This document shows positions 1 through 7,865 of a stretch of 31,974 bases of DNA, in pieces. The notes under the pieces were generated by a model that was given only the letters and a program-made list of their open reading frames with translations, did not search any database and was not told the DNA's origin. A program made the translations under genes and the position numbers. Source of the stretch: DASUBV01 sp035763085. GTDB taxonomy: Bacteria > Actinomycetota > Actinomycetes > Streptosporangiales > Streptosporangiaceae. The first letter of the stretch is position 1. Every line of letters begins with the position of its first letter. The DNA lies in assembly GCA_035763085.1 (NCBI GenBank), contig DASUBV010000056.1:1-31974 (forward strand), written 5' to 3'.

Positions 1-246
1 GTCATCGGCCGTGCGCTGGCCGACATAGGCGGCCCAGTCTCGCTTGGCCCACTGGGACCAGCGTTCCGCGGTGCTGATGCTGATACCGGTCAGGTCAGCG
101 AGGACCGCGGCGGGAAGTTCGGCGGCCAGCGCGAGGCGGGCCGAGTTGCGCGCGGCATGCGCGTCGATGCCATAGCGGTGGAGACGGACCCCGAAGAGGA
201 CGTCCACGGCCGGGCGGGCTGGGCTCTGGCCGGGGAAGAGCCATAG
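1..246 (-). pseudogene. C-terminal remnant of a tyrosine-recombinase/integrase-like protein
   Basis: Reading the minus strand from 246 gives an open frame that runs off the left edge. It begins LWLFPGQSPARPAVDVLFG and continues through an Ala/Leu-rich stretch to a segment with LTGISISTAERWSQWAKRDW. From memory, this pattern (WLFPG motif, then a small helix-turn-helix-like end with a TAERW/RDW signature) is the C-terminal end of actinobacterial tyrosine-type recombinases. An in-frame TAG at 247-249 lies directly upstream of the conserved WLFPG segment. The only possible start, a GTG at 205-207, would lie inside the homologous part, so the gene looks 5'-truncated or broken. The reading upstream of the stop (VRLPFVPPDEVLIAA, about 250-295) could be more of the same protein behind a nonsense mutation. 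Family assignment is moderately sure. Whether the 3' end is intact cannot be seen. Confidence 0.5.
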
Positions 247-351
247 CTAAGCCGCGATAAGCACCTCATCCGGAGGGACGAACGGGAGACGGACTCCTGT
301 TCGCCCCTCCTACCTGCGGCTACTACGCCGCCCAGCGAGGCGTACCGGATG

Positions 352-366
352 TTGCATCTGATGCAA
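352..366. repeat. Short perfect inverted repeat downstream of nrdJ
   Basis: TTGCATC-T-GATGCAA is a 7+7 bp inverted repeat with a one-base centre, ending 11 bp before the nrdJ stop codon on the other strand. A one-base loop is too tight for a full RNA hairpin (a 5-bp stem with a 5-base loop is possible). It could be a protein-binding palindrome or chance. No other feature is seen in 250-377. Confidence 0.25.
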
Positions 367-377
367 TACGCTCAGTT

Positions 378-3300
378 TCAGCTGCAGCCGCTGGTGGAGC
401 CGCAGCCCTCGCAGACGTAGCAGCTACCCGCCGGGCGCATCTTCGTCCCGCAGGTCAGGCACAGCGGCGCGTCCGCCGTCCGGCCCTGCTGGGACTCGAT
501 CAGCTCGGTGGAGCTGCGCGGCTGCGGGAGCGACTCGGCGCTCGGCCGGGCCGACACCCATTCCGTGCCCTTGGCCTGGGACGCCGGAACATTCTCGACC
601 GGCGCCGACTGCGCCAGTTCTTCTGGGTCGATATCCTCGGCCGCCGATGACGCGGGATCCTCACCGGCCAGCTGCGCGGTGCGCTCGGCCGTCGTCAGGA
701 TGCCCAGCTCGGACCGCTCGTCGTAGCTGAGGTGATCCATCGCCAGCCGCCGGAAGATGTAGTCCATCACCGAGCTGGCCATCCGGATGTCGGCGTCATC
801 AGTGATGCCGGCGGGCTCGAAGCGCATGTTGGTGAATTTGGCGACATAGGACTCCAGCGGGATGCCGTACTGCAGGCCCACCGAGATGGCGATGGAGAAG
901 GCGTCCATCACGCCGGCCAGCGTTGAGCCCTGCTTGCCGAGCTTGAGGAACACCTCGCCGACGCCGTCGTCGGGGTAGCTGGAGGCCGTCATGTAGCCCT
1001 CCGCGCCCGCGACCGAGAACCGGGTCACGGTCGCCGCCCGCTTGCGCGGCAGCCGCCGCCGGACGGGCCGAACCTCGTGCGCCTGCGGAGCGGCCGGAAT
1101 CTCGGCGGCAGGCGCCGGAGCCTCAGCCTCGGCCGGCTTCTTCTTGGCCACCGAGAGCGGCTGGCCGACCTTGCAGTTGTCCCGGTAGATCGCCAGCGCC
1201 TTCAGGCCGAGCTTCCAGCCCTCGAAGTAGATCTTCTCGATGTCCTCGATGGTCGCCGACTCGGGCAGGTTCACGGTCTTGGAGATGGCACCGCTGAGCG
1301 CGGGCTGGACGGCCGCCATCATCCGCACGTGGCCCATCGGGCTGATCGCCCGCTCCCCCATCGCGCAGTCGAACACCTCGTAGTGCTCCGGCCGAAGGCC
1401 AGGAGCGTCCACGATGTGGCCGTGCTCGGCGATGTACTCGATGATCGCCTCGGCCTGCTCCGGCTGGTAGCCGAGGTTCTTCAGGGCGCGGGGCACGGTC
1501 TGGTTGACAATCTGCATGGACCCGCCGCCGACCAGCTTCTTGAACTTCACCAGGGCCAGGTCCGGCTCGATGCCCGTGGTGTCACAGTCCATCATCAGGC
1601 CGATGGTGTTGTGGCTCACCATGCCGTTCGCAACGTAGGTCACGTTCTCCGGCACCGACAGGTCATAGGTGGGCTGGACGCCGCCGTCCTCGTTGATCGC
1701 CACCCGCTCGAACAGGTAGCCCAGCGCGCGACCGAGCCGGTCGTCGAGAGTTTCCTCGAACAGCCGCCGGGCGAGCATGCGCGGCACGCCGCCTGCCTTG
1801 CGGACTGACTGGAGCACAGTGGCCCGGGAGGAGTGACCAGCAGGCGCTAGCTCGTTCCAGATGTTCCTGGGCAGGACGACGTAGTCCTTCTTGGCCGACA
1901 CGTCCGGCTCCAGGAAGGCCATGAGCCGGGACTTGCGCTCCCCGATGAATCCGATGACCTCATCGAAGTTCAGCGCATGGTCGACATTGCGCAGCCGGAC
2001 CTGGAAGATGGCTCCGCCCCAGCCGCTAGTCGTCTCCCGCGTGGTGGTCGCCAGCCCGAGGGCCAGCAGCGCCGTCCGGATCTCGCCCGCGAACGAGGCG
2101 TGCGCGGTCGACACGCTCGGGACTCCGTCCAGGACTGTCCCGTCGGCCTCGAACAGGCCGCGCAGGAACGCTCCGTAGACGCCGGGATCGTTCGCCTCGA
2201 GGACAGCCGACGGGATCCGCGGCACCCAGCCCTTACCCTGGTGCCCGGCCTCGGGCAGGTCCTTGGCGAATCCTGCGCTCTGCCACCAGCGCGCCAGGCG
2301 GACGGACTGGAGCGTGACCTCGAGGTAACCCTGCTGCGGCGTGATGACCGGCGTCAGGTGGAACAGTTCCTTGGATAGCACGGTCAGGCGCTCGGCGACA
2401 TCCAGGTCTGCCTCGGTCACGCACAGCCGGATGCCCTTGGCGTGCAGGCTGCCGTCGCCCATGAAGTACCCGACGAGCTCAGCTAGCTCGGGCGTCATGG
2501 CGTCGGGAACCGACAGGTGCCGGTCACCGGTGTAATACGCCTGATCCAGCACGGGCAGCGGCACCCGGCGCGGCTCGCCGATCAGCGTGCTCAGCTGCAG
2601 CGGCAGGAGGTCACCCGCGGCCACGTCAGCCAGCCGCTTCCACTCCCACGCTCCGGTGCTCTCGTTCACGACCTTGACCCGGTGCGTCAGCGTGCCCTGG
2701 ATCTGGTAGCCGCCCGCCGTCCGGATCCGCCTCGTGGGCTCCTCGCCGTTGACGAAGAACCTCGTCGCACGACGCGGGCCTTCATCGGTAGACACCGCCA
2801 GGTCGAGGTCCTGCCAGCGGTCACCGTAGATATCGCCGAGCTCGGTGAGCCGGACCAGGCCACGGTCGGTCGTGACCATCGTGTCGCCAGTCAGGCACCC
2901 GGTCGGTGCCAGCAGGCTGGCCTGGGCGTTCCGGTATCCGTTGGACTCGCCCAGCTTGAGGCACTCGCGCCAGGTCTTGCTGGCCAGGGCCAGGATCTCC
3001 TTGTCCATCCCGCCCAGGGTCTTGATCTGCGTGCTGGCGTCGGCGTGCTTGGCCATGACCCGCTTGTGCGCCGTCGCGTTGCGCGCGTAGCCGTCGTACG
3101 GCCCGACAACCGCGGCCAGCTCAGCCGAGCGCCGGTAGGCCGTGCCGGTCATCAGCGAGGTGATCGCCGCCGCGATCGCGCGGCCACCCTCGGAGTCGTA
3201 GGCATGCCCAGTGGCCATCAGCAGGGCACCGAGGTTGGCGTAGCCGATGCCGAGCTGCCGGTAGGCCCGCGTCGTCTCGGCGATCTTCTCGGTCGGGAAG

Positions 3301-6149
3301 TCAGCGAAGCTGATGGAGATGTCCATCGCCGTGATCACCAGCTCGCAGACGTCCCGGAAGCGCTGGACATCAAAGCTGTCGTCCTCGCGCAGGAACTTGA
3401 GCAGGTTGATGCTGGCCAGGTTGCAGGAGGAGTTATCCAGGTGGACGTACTCGGAGCAGTTAGCGACAACCGTCCCGCCGACGACGTAGGAGTGGTTGCG
3501 CGGCTCGGTCAGGTTGTACGTGGTCTCGAAGCCGCGCGACTGCCGCGAGACCAGGGTGACCGTCTCATCGGTGCTGTAATACCGGGTTGAGGCGATGACC
3601 TTCAGCAGCTTGCGCTCCTTGGCCTCCAGGCTGAAGCCGATCATGGCGCCGAACTCCCGCAGGGACCGGCCCGCGATCCGCAGGTCGAAGCTGGGTCCGT
3701 CCGAGCCGTAGGTCGTCTCGGAACCGTCCTTGCGGGTGTAGCTGAAGGAGTCGTCCTTCTGGCCCGTCTGGTAAATCCGGCTGGCGATGCCGAGCGAGTT
3801 CAGCAGTTCCTGAACGCCGAGCAGCAGTTCCTCCGAGCGGCTGCCCAGCCCGACGTATCGGGTCCCGTTGTCCGAGCTGACCACGCAGCCGTCGGCGTCG
3901 AACAGGCCCTGGAGGAAGCCTCGCAGCGCGTCCTCCGGCGCCTCGAAGATCGCATCCGGAACGTGCTTGGCCGGCGCGCGGCCGGATGAGACGCCCAGTT
4001 CCCGGACGAAGGCGATGAACGCATCCCGGGTGACCCGGAGCTGCTGAGTCCCGTTTGCCTGGATGCTCGGCTTCGCGTCGAAGCCGGTGATGGCGGCCAT
4101 CAGCGCGCGGTGCCGGGGCATGACCTCAGCCTGGTCGTCCTCGCTGCCGTAAACGGTGACCGCGTTCTGGTCGGTCACGCAGCCGTCACCGACGAGCCAG
4201 CCGAGGTAATGCCCGAAGTCCTCGTCCCACTTGACCGGCAGCTCGAGCGGCTTGCGCGAGCGCCCTGCCCGCGCCGCGGCCAGGGCACCCGCCGGAATGC
4301 GGGGGTCAGCGGCCGACCGGGCCGCGAACTGAAGCGAGCGGACGACACGGTCCTCGGGACTCAGGTCCGCAGCGTGCACCCAGCCCTGGTTGGCGGTCCA
4401 CACGCGGTGGCCCGGTGTACAGCGCAGCCGCGAGCCGTCCGAGAACCGCAGCTCGATGATCTCGTTCGTCCCGGTCACCATGTACCGGGTGGGGCTGGTG
4501 GCCACCAGCTGCTCGGCTGCGGCAGTCTCGGAGGTGACGTCATTGGTATAGACGGCGAACGTCTCTCCATTGGCGGCGCGGACAACCAGGTCGCCGATCC
4601 GGATGAGCCCCTTGTCCGTCACCACGCGCTGGTCAGCCGGGAAGCACGGGTTGCTCGCGGTGATGCGCCCGGTCTCCGGGCAGGTGTGCCAGTCGTTGAT
4701 GGTGCCGTCGTACTGGATGCCGGGGTCGGCGCACTCCCAGGCCGCCTTGGCCATCTTCTTGAACAGCGCCTTGGCGTCCACCCGGCTCACCGGCTCGCCG
4801 GTCGTGCGGGCGTTGAGATCGAAACCGGTGCCCTGCTCGACGGCCCGCATGAACTCATCGGAGACTCGTACCGAGTTGTTGGCGTTCTGGTACTGGACGC
4901 TGACGATGTCCTTGCCGCCCAGGTCCATGTCGAACCCGGCGTCGCGCAGGACCCGCACCTTTTCTTCCTCGCGCGCCTTGGTCTCGATGAACTCCTCCAC
5001 GTCGGGGTGATCGACGTCGAGGACGACCATCTTGGCTGCCCGCCGGGTGGCGCCCCCGGACTTGATGGTGCCGGCCGAGGCGTCTGCCCCGCGCATGAAC
5101 GAGACAGGCCCACTCGCCGTGCCGCCCGAGGTCAGCAGCTCCTTGCTCGACCGGATCCGGGACAGGTTCACGCCCGCGCCGGATCCGCCCTTGAAGATCA
5201 GGCCTTCCTCGCGGTACCAGTCGAGGATCGCGTCCATCGTGTCGTCTACGGCCAGGATGAAGCAGTTGTGGACCCGCAGGCTGCCCGACAGGTACTCGCC
5301 GCTCTCGGTCTGGATGTCGTAGACCTCCATATCGCCGAGCTGCTCCACCCTGGTGACCTGCACCAGATGCCGGTCAGTCCCGCCGACCTCCGGGTCGACG
5401 TGCAGCAGGTGGTCGCCGGGCCGGATGAAGCCGGCCACGGTGAACTCGCCGGTCTGCAGGTCGGTGGCCCGCCACACGAGGTGGTCGGCGGTGGCATCGA
5501 CCGACTCGCCGCCGTCAGTGTGCAGCCGCAGGACCTCCTTGACGCCGTTCGCCTTGGTGGCCACGATCCGCGTCGTGCCGTTCGCGTCATGCACCTTGGT
5601 GCCGACAGCGTTGCGGGCGACCAGCTGCCCGATCGGCACCAGGCCCTCCGGCGTGCTGACCGGGGCGTCGTAGGGCTGGCAGGCGGAGACCTGCTGCGGC
5701 GAGGCCGTGCCGACGTTGAACCAGACCGGCGAGTTGAAGCTGAAGACCTGGTGAATCAGGGCGTGCGTGAGCTCATGCTCGAAGATCTCAGCGTCCGCGG
5801 GGGTGGCGAAGTACCCGTGCTCGCGCCCGGCCCGGGTGTAGGTGCCCACGACCCGGTCAACCAGCTGCTTGAGGCTCCACTCACGCTGCGGGGTACCGAC
5901 CGCGCCGCGGAAGTACTTGGTGGTCACGATATTGGCCGCGTTGACCGACCAGAACTCGGGGAACTCGACGCCGTGCTGCTCGAAATTGACCGTGCCATCC
6001 CGCCAGTTGGTCATGACGACATCGCGGCGCTCCCAGGAGACCTCGTCGTAGGGATGCACGCCTTCACGGGTGTAGATGCGGCGCATGGTCAGGCCCTTCT
6101 TGGCGCCCTTGCCAGCGCGCGCCTGCGACCCGCTTGCCGTCTCGGTCAT
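378..6149 (-). CDS. nrdJ: Vitamin B12-dependent ribonucleoside-diphosphate reductase (class II) with three inteins
   Basis: Reduces ribonucleotides to deoxyribonucleotides using adenosylcobalamin to make a thiyl radical. The 1923-residue precursor contains inteins at residues 157-295, 502-897 and 1085-1514. Removing them leaves a 958-residue enzyme, normal for actinobacterial NrdJ. Extein motifs: SAC|FILAVDD (first redox Cys, C296), NP|CSEY (NxCxE radical Cys, C898), SSCNLAS (second redox Cys, C909) and APTG|TIGLMMDCDTTGIEPD. Residues about 1708-1815 form a TSCPD-type domain. The tail CLTCGTKMRPAG plus CYVCEGC is a Cys-rich element, probably the redox shuttle or a zinc ribbon. The ATG follows a GGGGG Shine-Dalgarno. 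nrdR lies 81 bp upstream on the same strand, so the two genes are probably co-transcribed and repressed by NrdR. Activity requires three splicing events. Confidence 0.97.
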   Translation of the reverse strand: MTETASGSQARAGKGAKKGLTMRRIYTREGVHPYDEVSWERRDVVMTNWRDGTVNFEQHGVEFPEFWSVNAANIVTTKYFRGAVGTPQREWSLKQLVDRVVGTYTRAGREHGYFATPADAEIFEHELTHALIHQVFSFNSPVWFNVGTASPQQVSACQPYDAPVSTPEGLVPIGQLVARNAVGTKVHDANGTTRIVATKANGVKEVLRLHTDGGESVDATADHLVWRATDLQTGEFTVAGFIRPGDHLLHVDPEVGGTDRHLVQVTRVEQLGDMEVYDIQTESGEYLSGSLRVHNCFILAVDDTMDAILDWYREEGLIFKGGSGAGVNLSRIRSSKELLTSGGTASGPVSFMRGADASAGTIKSGGATRRAAKMVVLDVDHPDVEEFIETKAREEEKVRVLRDAGFDMDLGGKDIVSVQYQNANNSVRVSDEFMRAVEQGTGFDLNARTTGEPVSRVDAKALFKKMAKAAWECADPGIQYDGTINDWHTCPETGRITASNPCFPADQRVVTDKGLIRIGDLVVRAANGETFAVYTNDVTSETAAAEQLVATSPTRYMVTGTNEIIELRFSDGSRLRCTPGHRVWTANQGWVHAADLSPEDRVVRSLQFAARSAADPRIPAGALAAARAGRSRKPLELPVKWDEDFGHYLGWLVGDGCVTDQNAVTVYGSEDDQAEVMPRHRALMAAITGFDAKPSIQANGTQQLRVTRDAFIAFVRELGVSSGRAPAKHVPDAIFEAPEDALRGFLQGLFDADGCVVSSDNGTRYVGLGSRSEELLLGVQELLNSLGIASRIYQTGQKDDSFSYTRKDGSETTYGSDGPSFDLRIAGRSLREFGAMIGFSLEAKERKLLKVIASTRYYSTDETVTLVSRQSRGFETTYNLTEPRNHSYVVGGTVVANCSEYVHLDNSSCNLASINLLKFLREDDSFDVQRFRDVCELVITAMDISISFADFPTEKIAETTRAYRQLGIGYANLGALLMATGHAYDSEGGRAIAAAITSLMTGTAYRRSAELAAVVGPYDGYARNATAHKRVMAKHADASTQIKTLGGMDKEILALASKTWRECLKLGESNGYRNAQASLLAPTGCLTGDTMVTTDRGLVRLTELGDIYGDRWQDLDLAVSTDEGPRRATRFFVNGEEPTRRIRTAGGYQIQGTLTHRVKVVNESTGAWEWKRLADVAAGDLLPLQLSTLIGEPRRVPLPVLDQAYYTGDRHLSVPDAMTPELAELVGYFMGDGSLHAKGIRLCVTEADLDVAERLTVLSKELFHLTPVITPQQGYLEVTLQSVRLARWWQSAGFAKDLPEAGHQGKGWVPRIPSAVLEANDPGVYGAFLRGLFEADGTVLDGVPSVSTAHASFAGEIRTALLALGLATTTRETTSGWGGAIFQVRLRNVDHALNFDEVIGFIGERKSRLMAFLEPDVSAKKDYVVLPRNIWNELAPAGHSSRATVLQSVRKAGGVPRMLARRLFEETLDDRLGRALGYLFERVAINEDGGVQPTYDLSVPENVTYVANGMVSHNTIGLMMDCDTTGIEPDLALVKFKKLVGGGSMQIVNQTVPRALKNLGYQPEQAEAIIEYIAEHGHIVDAPGLRPEHYEVFDCAMGERAISPMGHVRMMAAVQPALSGAISKTVNLPESATIEDIEKIYFEGWKLGLKALAIYRDNCKVGQPLSVAKKKPAEAEAPAPAAEIPAAPQAHEVRPVRRRLPRKRAATVTRFSVAGAEGYMTASSYPDDGVGEVFLKLGKQGSTLAGVMDAFSIAISVGLQYGIPLESYVAKFTNMRFEPAGITDDADIRMASSVMDYIFRRLAMDHLSYDERSELGILTTAERTAQLAGEDPASSAAEDIDPEELAQSAPVENVPASQAKGTEWVSARPSAESLPQPRSSTELIESQQGRTADAPLCLTCGTKMRPAGSCYVCEGCGSTSGCS
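1608..2897 (-). other. Intein 3 of NrdJ with LAGLIDADG homing endonuclease (430 aa)
   Basis: Residues 1085-1514. It starts CLTGDTMVTTDRGLVRLTEL, with block B GTLTH (1152-1156) and dodecapeptides ELVGYFMGDGSL (1224-1235) and FLRGLFEADGTV (1328-1339). It ends GMVSHN with penultimate His1513 and Asn1514, followed by Thr1515 as the +1 nucleophile. It splits the APTG|TIGLMMD loop, the substrate-phosphate-binding loop of class II reductases (family knowledge). Confidence 0.92.
3459..4646 (-). other. Intein 2 of NrdJ with LAGLIDADG homing endonuclease (396 aa)
   Basis: Residues 502-897. It starts CFPADQRVVTDKGLIRIGDL, has block B CTPGH (577-581), and two dodecapeptides, YLGWLVGDGCV (648-658) and FLQGLFDADGCV (745-756), with acidic catalytic residues kept, so the endonuclease may be active. 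The C-terminus is GGTVVAN|C: the terminal Asn897 is present but the usual penultimate His is Ala896. The +1 residue is Cys898, the radical Cys of the NPCSE motif. Confidence 0.92.
5265..5681 (-). other. Intein 1 of NrdJ (mini-intein, 139 aa)
   Basis: Residues 157-295 of the precursor. It starts at Cys157 (CQPYDAPVSTPEG) and ends LRVHN, followed by Cys296 of the extein. The block-B-like TADH motif is at 220-223, and the penultimate His294 and terminal Asn295 are present. There is no LAGLIDADG pair and the length is minimal, so this is a splicing-only intein without a homing endonuclease. The +1 residue Cys296 is itself the first redox Cys of the reductase (the equivalent of E. coli NrdA C225, from family knowledge). 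Confidence 0.92.
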
Positions 6150-6230
6150 CTTGCCCCCTTCGGGATCCGCATGGATCCCATCACGGACCTGATCAGGCCC
6201 TGTCCCGATGTTTTCCGAACTGCGCCCGGC

Positions 6231-6836
6231 TCAGCGGGCTGGCAGGTGATGCTCGTCGGATGCCGGCCGATCCTGGCTGGCCGCCCCGGCGGCGCCCGCT
6301 GGCCGGCCGGCCTGCGCGGGCCCGTGGTCAGCCGATCTGCCGGCGGCTCCGCGAGCCAGTAGCTGGTCATCCTCCGGCCGCCATTCGCCCAGGTGCTCCG
6401 ACCGCAGGGCAGCTATCTCGTTCTCGAAGTCCGCCAGCGACTGGAAGCTGCGGTAGACCGAGGCGAACCTGAGGTAGGCGACCTCGTCAAGCTCGCGCAG
6501 CGGTCCCAGGATGGCCAGGCCGACCTCGTGCGAGGGGATCTCGCCGCTGCCGCGGCTGCGGATGGTGTCCTCGACCTGCTGGGCGAGGATCGCCAGCTGG
6601 TCCTCGGTCACGGGACGGCCCTGGCAGGCCCGCCGCACGCCGTTCACGATCTTGTCCCGGTTGAACGGCTCGGTGACCCCGCTGCGCTTGCAGACGGTGA
6701 GGATCACTGACTCCTGGGTGGTAAACCGGCGCCCGCAAGCCGGGCATGACCGCCGCCGGCGGATGGCGACGCCGTCCTCGGCAGCACGGCTGTCGATCAC
6801 CCTGCTATCCGGATGCCTGCAATACGGGCAGTACAT
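6231..6836 (-). CDS. nrdR: Transcriptional repressor NrdR
   Basis: Nucleotide-sensing repressor of ribonucleotide reductase genes. The N-terminal zinc ribbon has C3, C6, C31 and C34 (MYCPYC and CPACGRRF). An ATP-cone domain covers about residues 46-136, including KRSGVTEPFNRDKI. The core ends near residue 150. The protein is 201 aa, roughly 40 longer than usual, because of a Gly/Ala/Arg/Asp-rich low-complexity tail (about 152-201). The ATG at 6836 is supported by the MYCPYC start typical of the family. It sits directly upstream of nrdJ, its expected target. Box-like sites lie upstream, suggesting autoregulation. The tail has no recognisable motif. Confidence 0.95.
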   Translation of the reverse strand: MYCPYCRHPDSRVIDSRAAEDGVAIRRRRSCPACGRRFTTQESVILTVCKRSGVTEPFNRDKIVNGVRRACQGRPVTEDQLAILAQQVEDTIRSRGSGEIPSHEVGLAILGPLRELDEVAYLRFASVYRSFQSLADFENEIAALRSEHLGEWRPEDDQLLARGAAGRSADHGPAQAGRPAGAAGAASQDRPASDEHHLPAR

Positions 6837-6876
6837 GCGATCACCCCCTCAGCAACTGCGGGACAAATGCGATGAA

Positions 6877-6924
6877 ACACAACCTAGAGGAGAACTACAG
6901 CGATGTAACTACTAGATATTGTGG
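6877..6924 (-). promoter_or_regulatory. Tandem NrdR-box-like operator upstream of nrdR-nrdJ
   Basis: Compared with the remembered NrdR box ACACWATATATWGTGT, the 16-mer at 6909-6924 (CTACTAGATATTGTGG) matches about 12 positions, and the one at 6877-6892 (ACACAACCTAGAGGAG) about 10. They are 32 bp apart start to start, i.e. about three helical turns, the usual spacing of paired NrdR boxes. They lie 41-88 bp upstream of the nrdR start. The match to known spacing raises confidence; the second box is degenerate. Confidence 0.65.
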
Positions 6925-7091
6925 TCCAGGCCGCCCGCTGGCGCAAGTAGTTGTCGCTAGCCGGGGAAGCAGCAAGTCGCCGGGCGGCGCCGGCAGCGTG
7001 CCCCGGACGGGCTTCCCGGCCACCGCCGGCGTGTCGCCGGAGGCCTCGCGCGGCACGCATGGCACATACCGCGCCCGTCCCGGGCACCCGG

Positions 7092-7562
7092 TCAGCCGCC
7101 CGGCACCCATAGCGTCTCGCCCGGGTAGACGGTGCTTCCGCTCAGCGAGTTGGCTTCCTCGATCTGCGGGATGACCACGCGCGGATCAGCCGACGGAGCA
7201 GCCGTCGCAGCAATGGACCACAGCGTCTGGCCGGGCTGGACCACGACCTGCCGCATGCCCTGGTAGCCGGCGCCGGCCGGGCCATGACTCGAGGCCAGCG
7301 CGCCGCTGGCCAGCGCCAGCGAGAGCAGGCAGGCCACCGCCGCCGCGGCCGCGATGGCCAGGCCGCCGACCACCACGCGGCCCCGCCGCGTGAGCCGGAC
7401 CGGGCCGGGCGCCGGCGGCCGGGCGCGAACGGGGCGAGAGGCGCAGCGGCCATCTGCCCCGACCCTTTGGCGCTCCGGCACCACCTGCAGGCGCGGCGGC
7501 GCAGGCTCGCCGGTCTCGGCTACATCCAGGACCGCCATCGCGGTCGTCATCGCTAGCGTCAT
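7092..7562 (-). CDS. SOS-region membrane-anchored LysM protein (Rv2719c/YneA-like)
   Basis: 156-residue protein with a charged/Pro-rich cytoplasmic N-terminus (1-60), one membrane helix (about 64-87), then an extracytoplasmic LysM domain (about 105-154: VVVQPGQTLWSIA ... IEEAN ... YPGETLWVPGG). LysM binds peptidoglycan. The start is the ATG at 7562, preceded by GGGAGG at good spacing. A longer in-frame reading to 7721 would run through an SOS box and is unlikely. It is divergent from lexA, as is Rv2719c (a LysM protein induced by DNA damage) in Mycobacterium tuberculosis; Gram-positive YneA proteins similarly delay division during SOS. The division-inhibitor role is inferred from context and domain layout. 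No hydrolase domain is seen. Confidence 0.8.
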   Translation of the reverse strand: MTLAMTTAMAVLDVAETGEPAPPRLQVVPERQRVGADGRCASRPVRARPPAPGPVRLTRRGRVVVGGLAIAAAAAVACLLSLALASGALASSHGPAGAGYQGMRQVVVQPGQTLWSIAATAAPSADPRVVIPQIEEANSLSGSTVYPGETLWVPGG

Positions 7563-7685
7563 CGCTGACCTCCCGTCAGCCACTGACCATTCATCAAGCC
7601 GGATACCTGCGGGCTCCGTACCTGCCAGTCGCCCCGTCGCCGGTCCCCCACGTCGCCCCCCTGCCGCGTCCGCACCGGACTGCGA

Positions 7686-7701
7686 TCGAATTCTCGTTCG
7701 A
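7686..7701 (-). promoter_or_regulatory. SOS box (LexA operator) for the LysM gene
   Basis: TCGAATtctcGTTCGA matches the actinobacterial LexA box TCGAAC-N4-GTTCGA with a single mismatch. It is 124 bp upstream of the LysM start, in the lexA/LysM divergent region. Nearby TTCGATCGAA (7729-7738) is another palindrome but lacks the box spacing. Confidence 0.7.
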
Positions 7702-7787
7702 TAGTATCTCTGTTCTATCAAATCTTCTTTCGATCGAACGAAGATACGGTACAGTCCTACTGCAGGGGTCCGACACTTTCACGCCGG

Positions 7788-7803
7788 TCGAACAGATGTT
7801 TGA
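7788..7803 (+). promoter_or_regulatory. SOS box (LexA operator) for lexA
   Basis: TCGAACagatGTTTGA matches TCGAAC-N4-GTTCGA with one mismatch and lies 62 bp upstream of the chosen lexA start. This fits classical LexA autorepression. Confidence 0.8.
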
Positions 7804-7865
7804 GATCCGCGACCGCAGCCGCTAGCGTCGGCATGGATGACTACCAGCGAGCCCGGAGGCCGATG

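Noticed and set aside
4110..6362. 750-codon plus-strand frame opposite nrdJ
   Set aside because: A mirror of the nrdJ coding frame with no recognisable motifs or ribosome-binding site; it also spans the nrdR-nrdJ gap.
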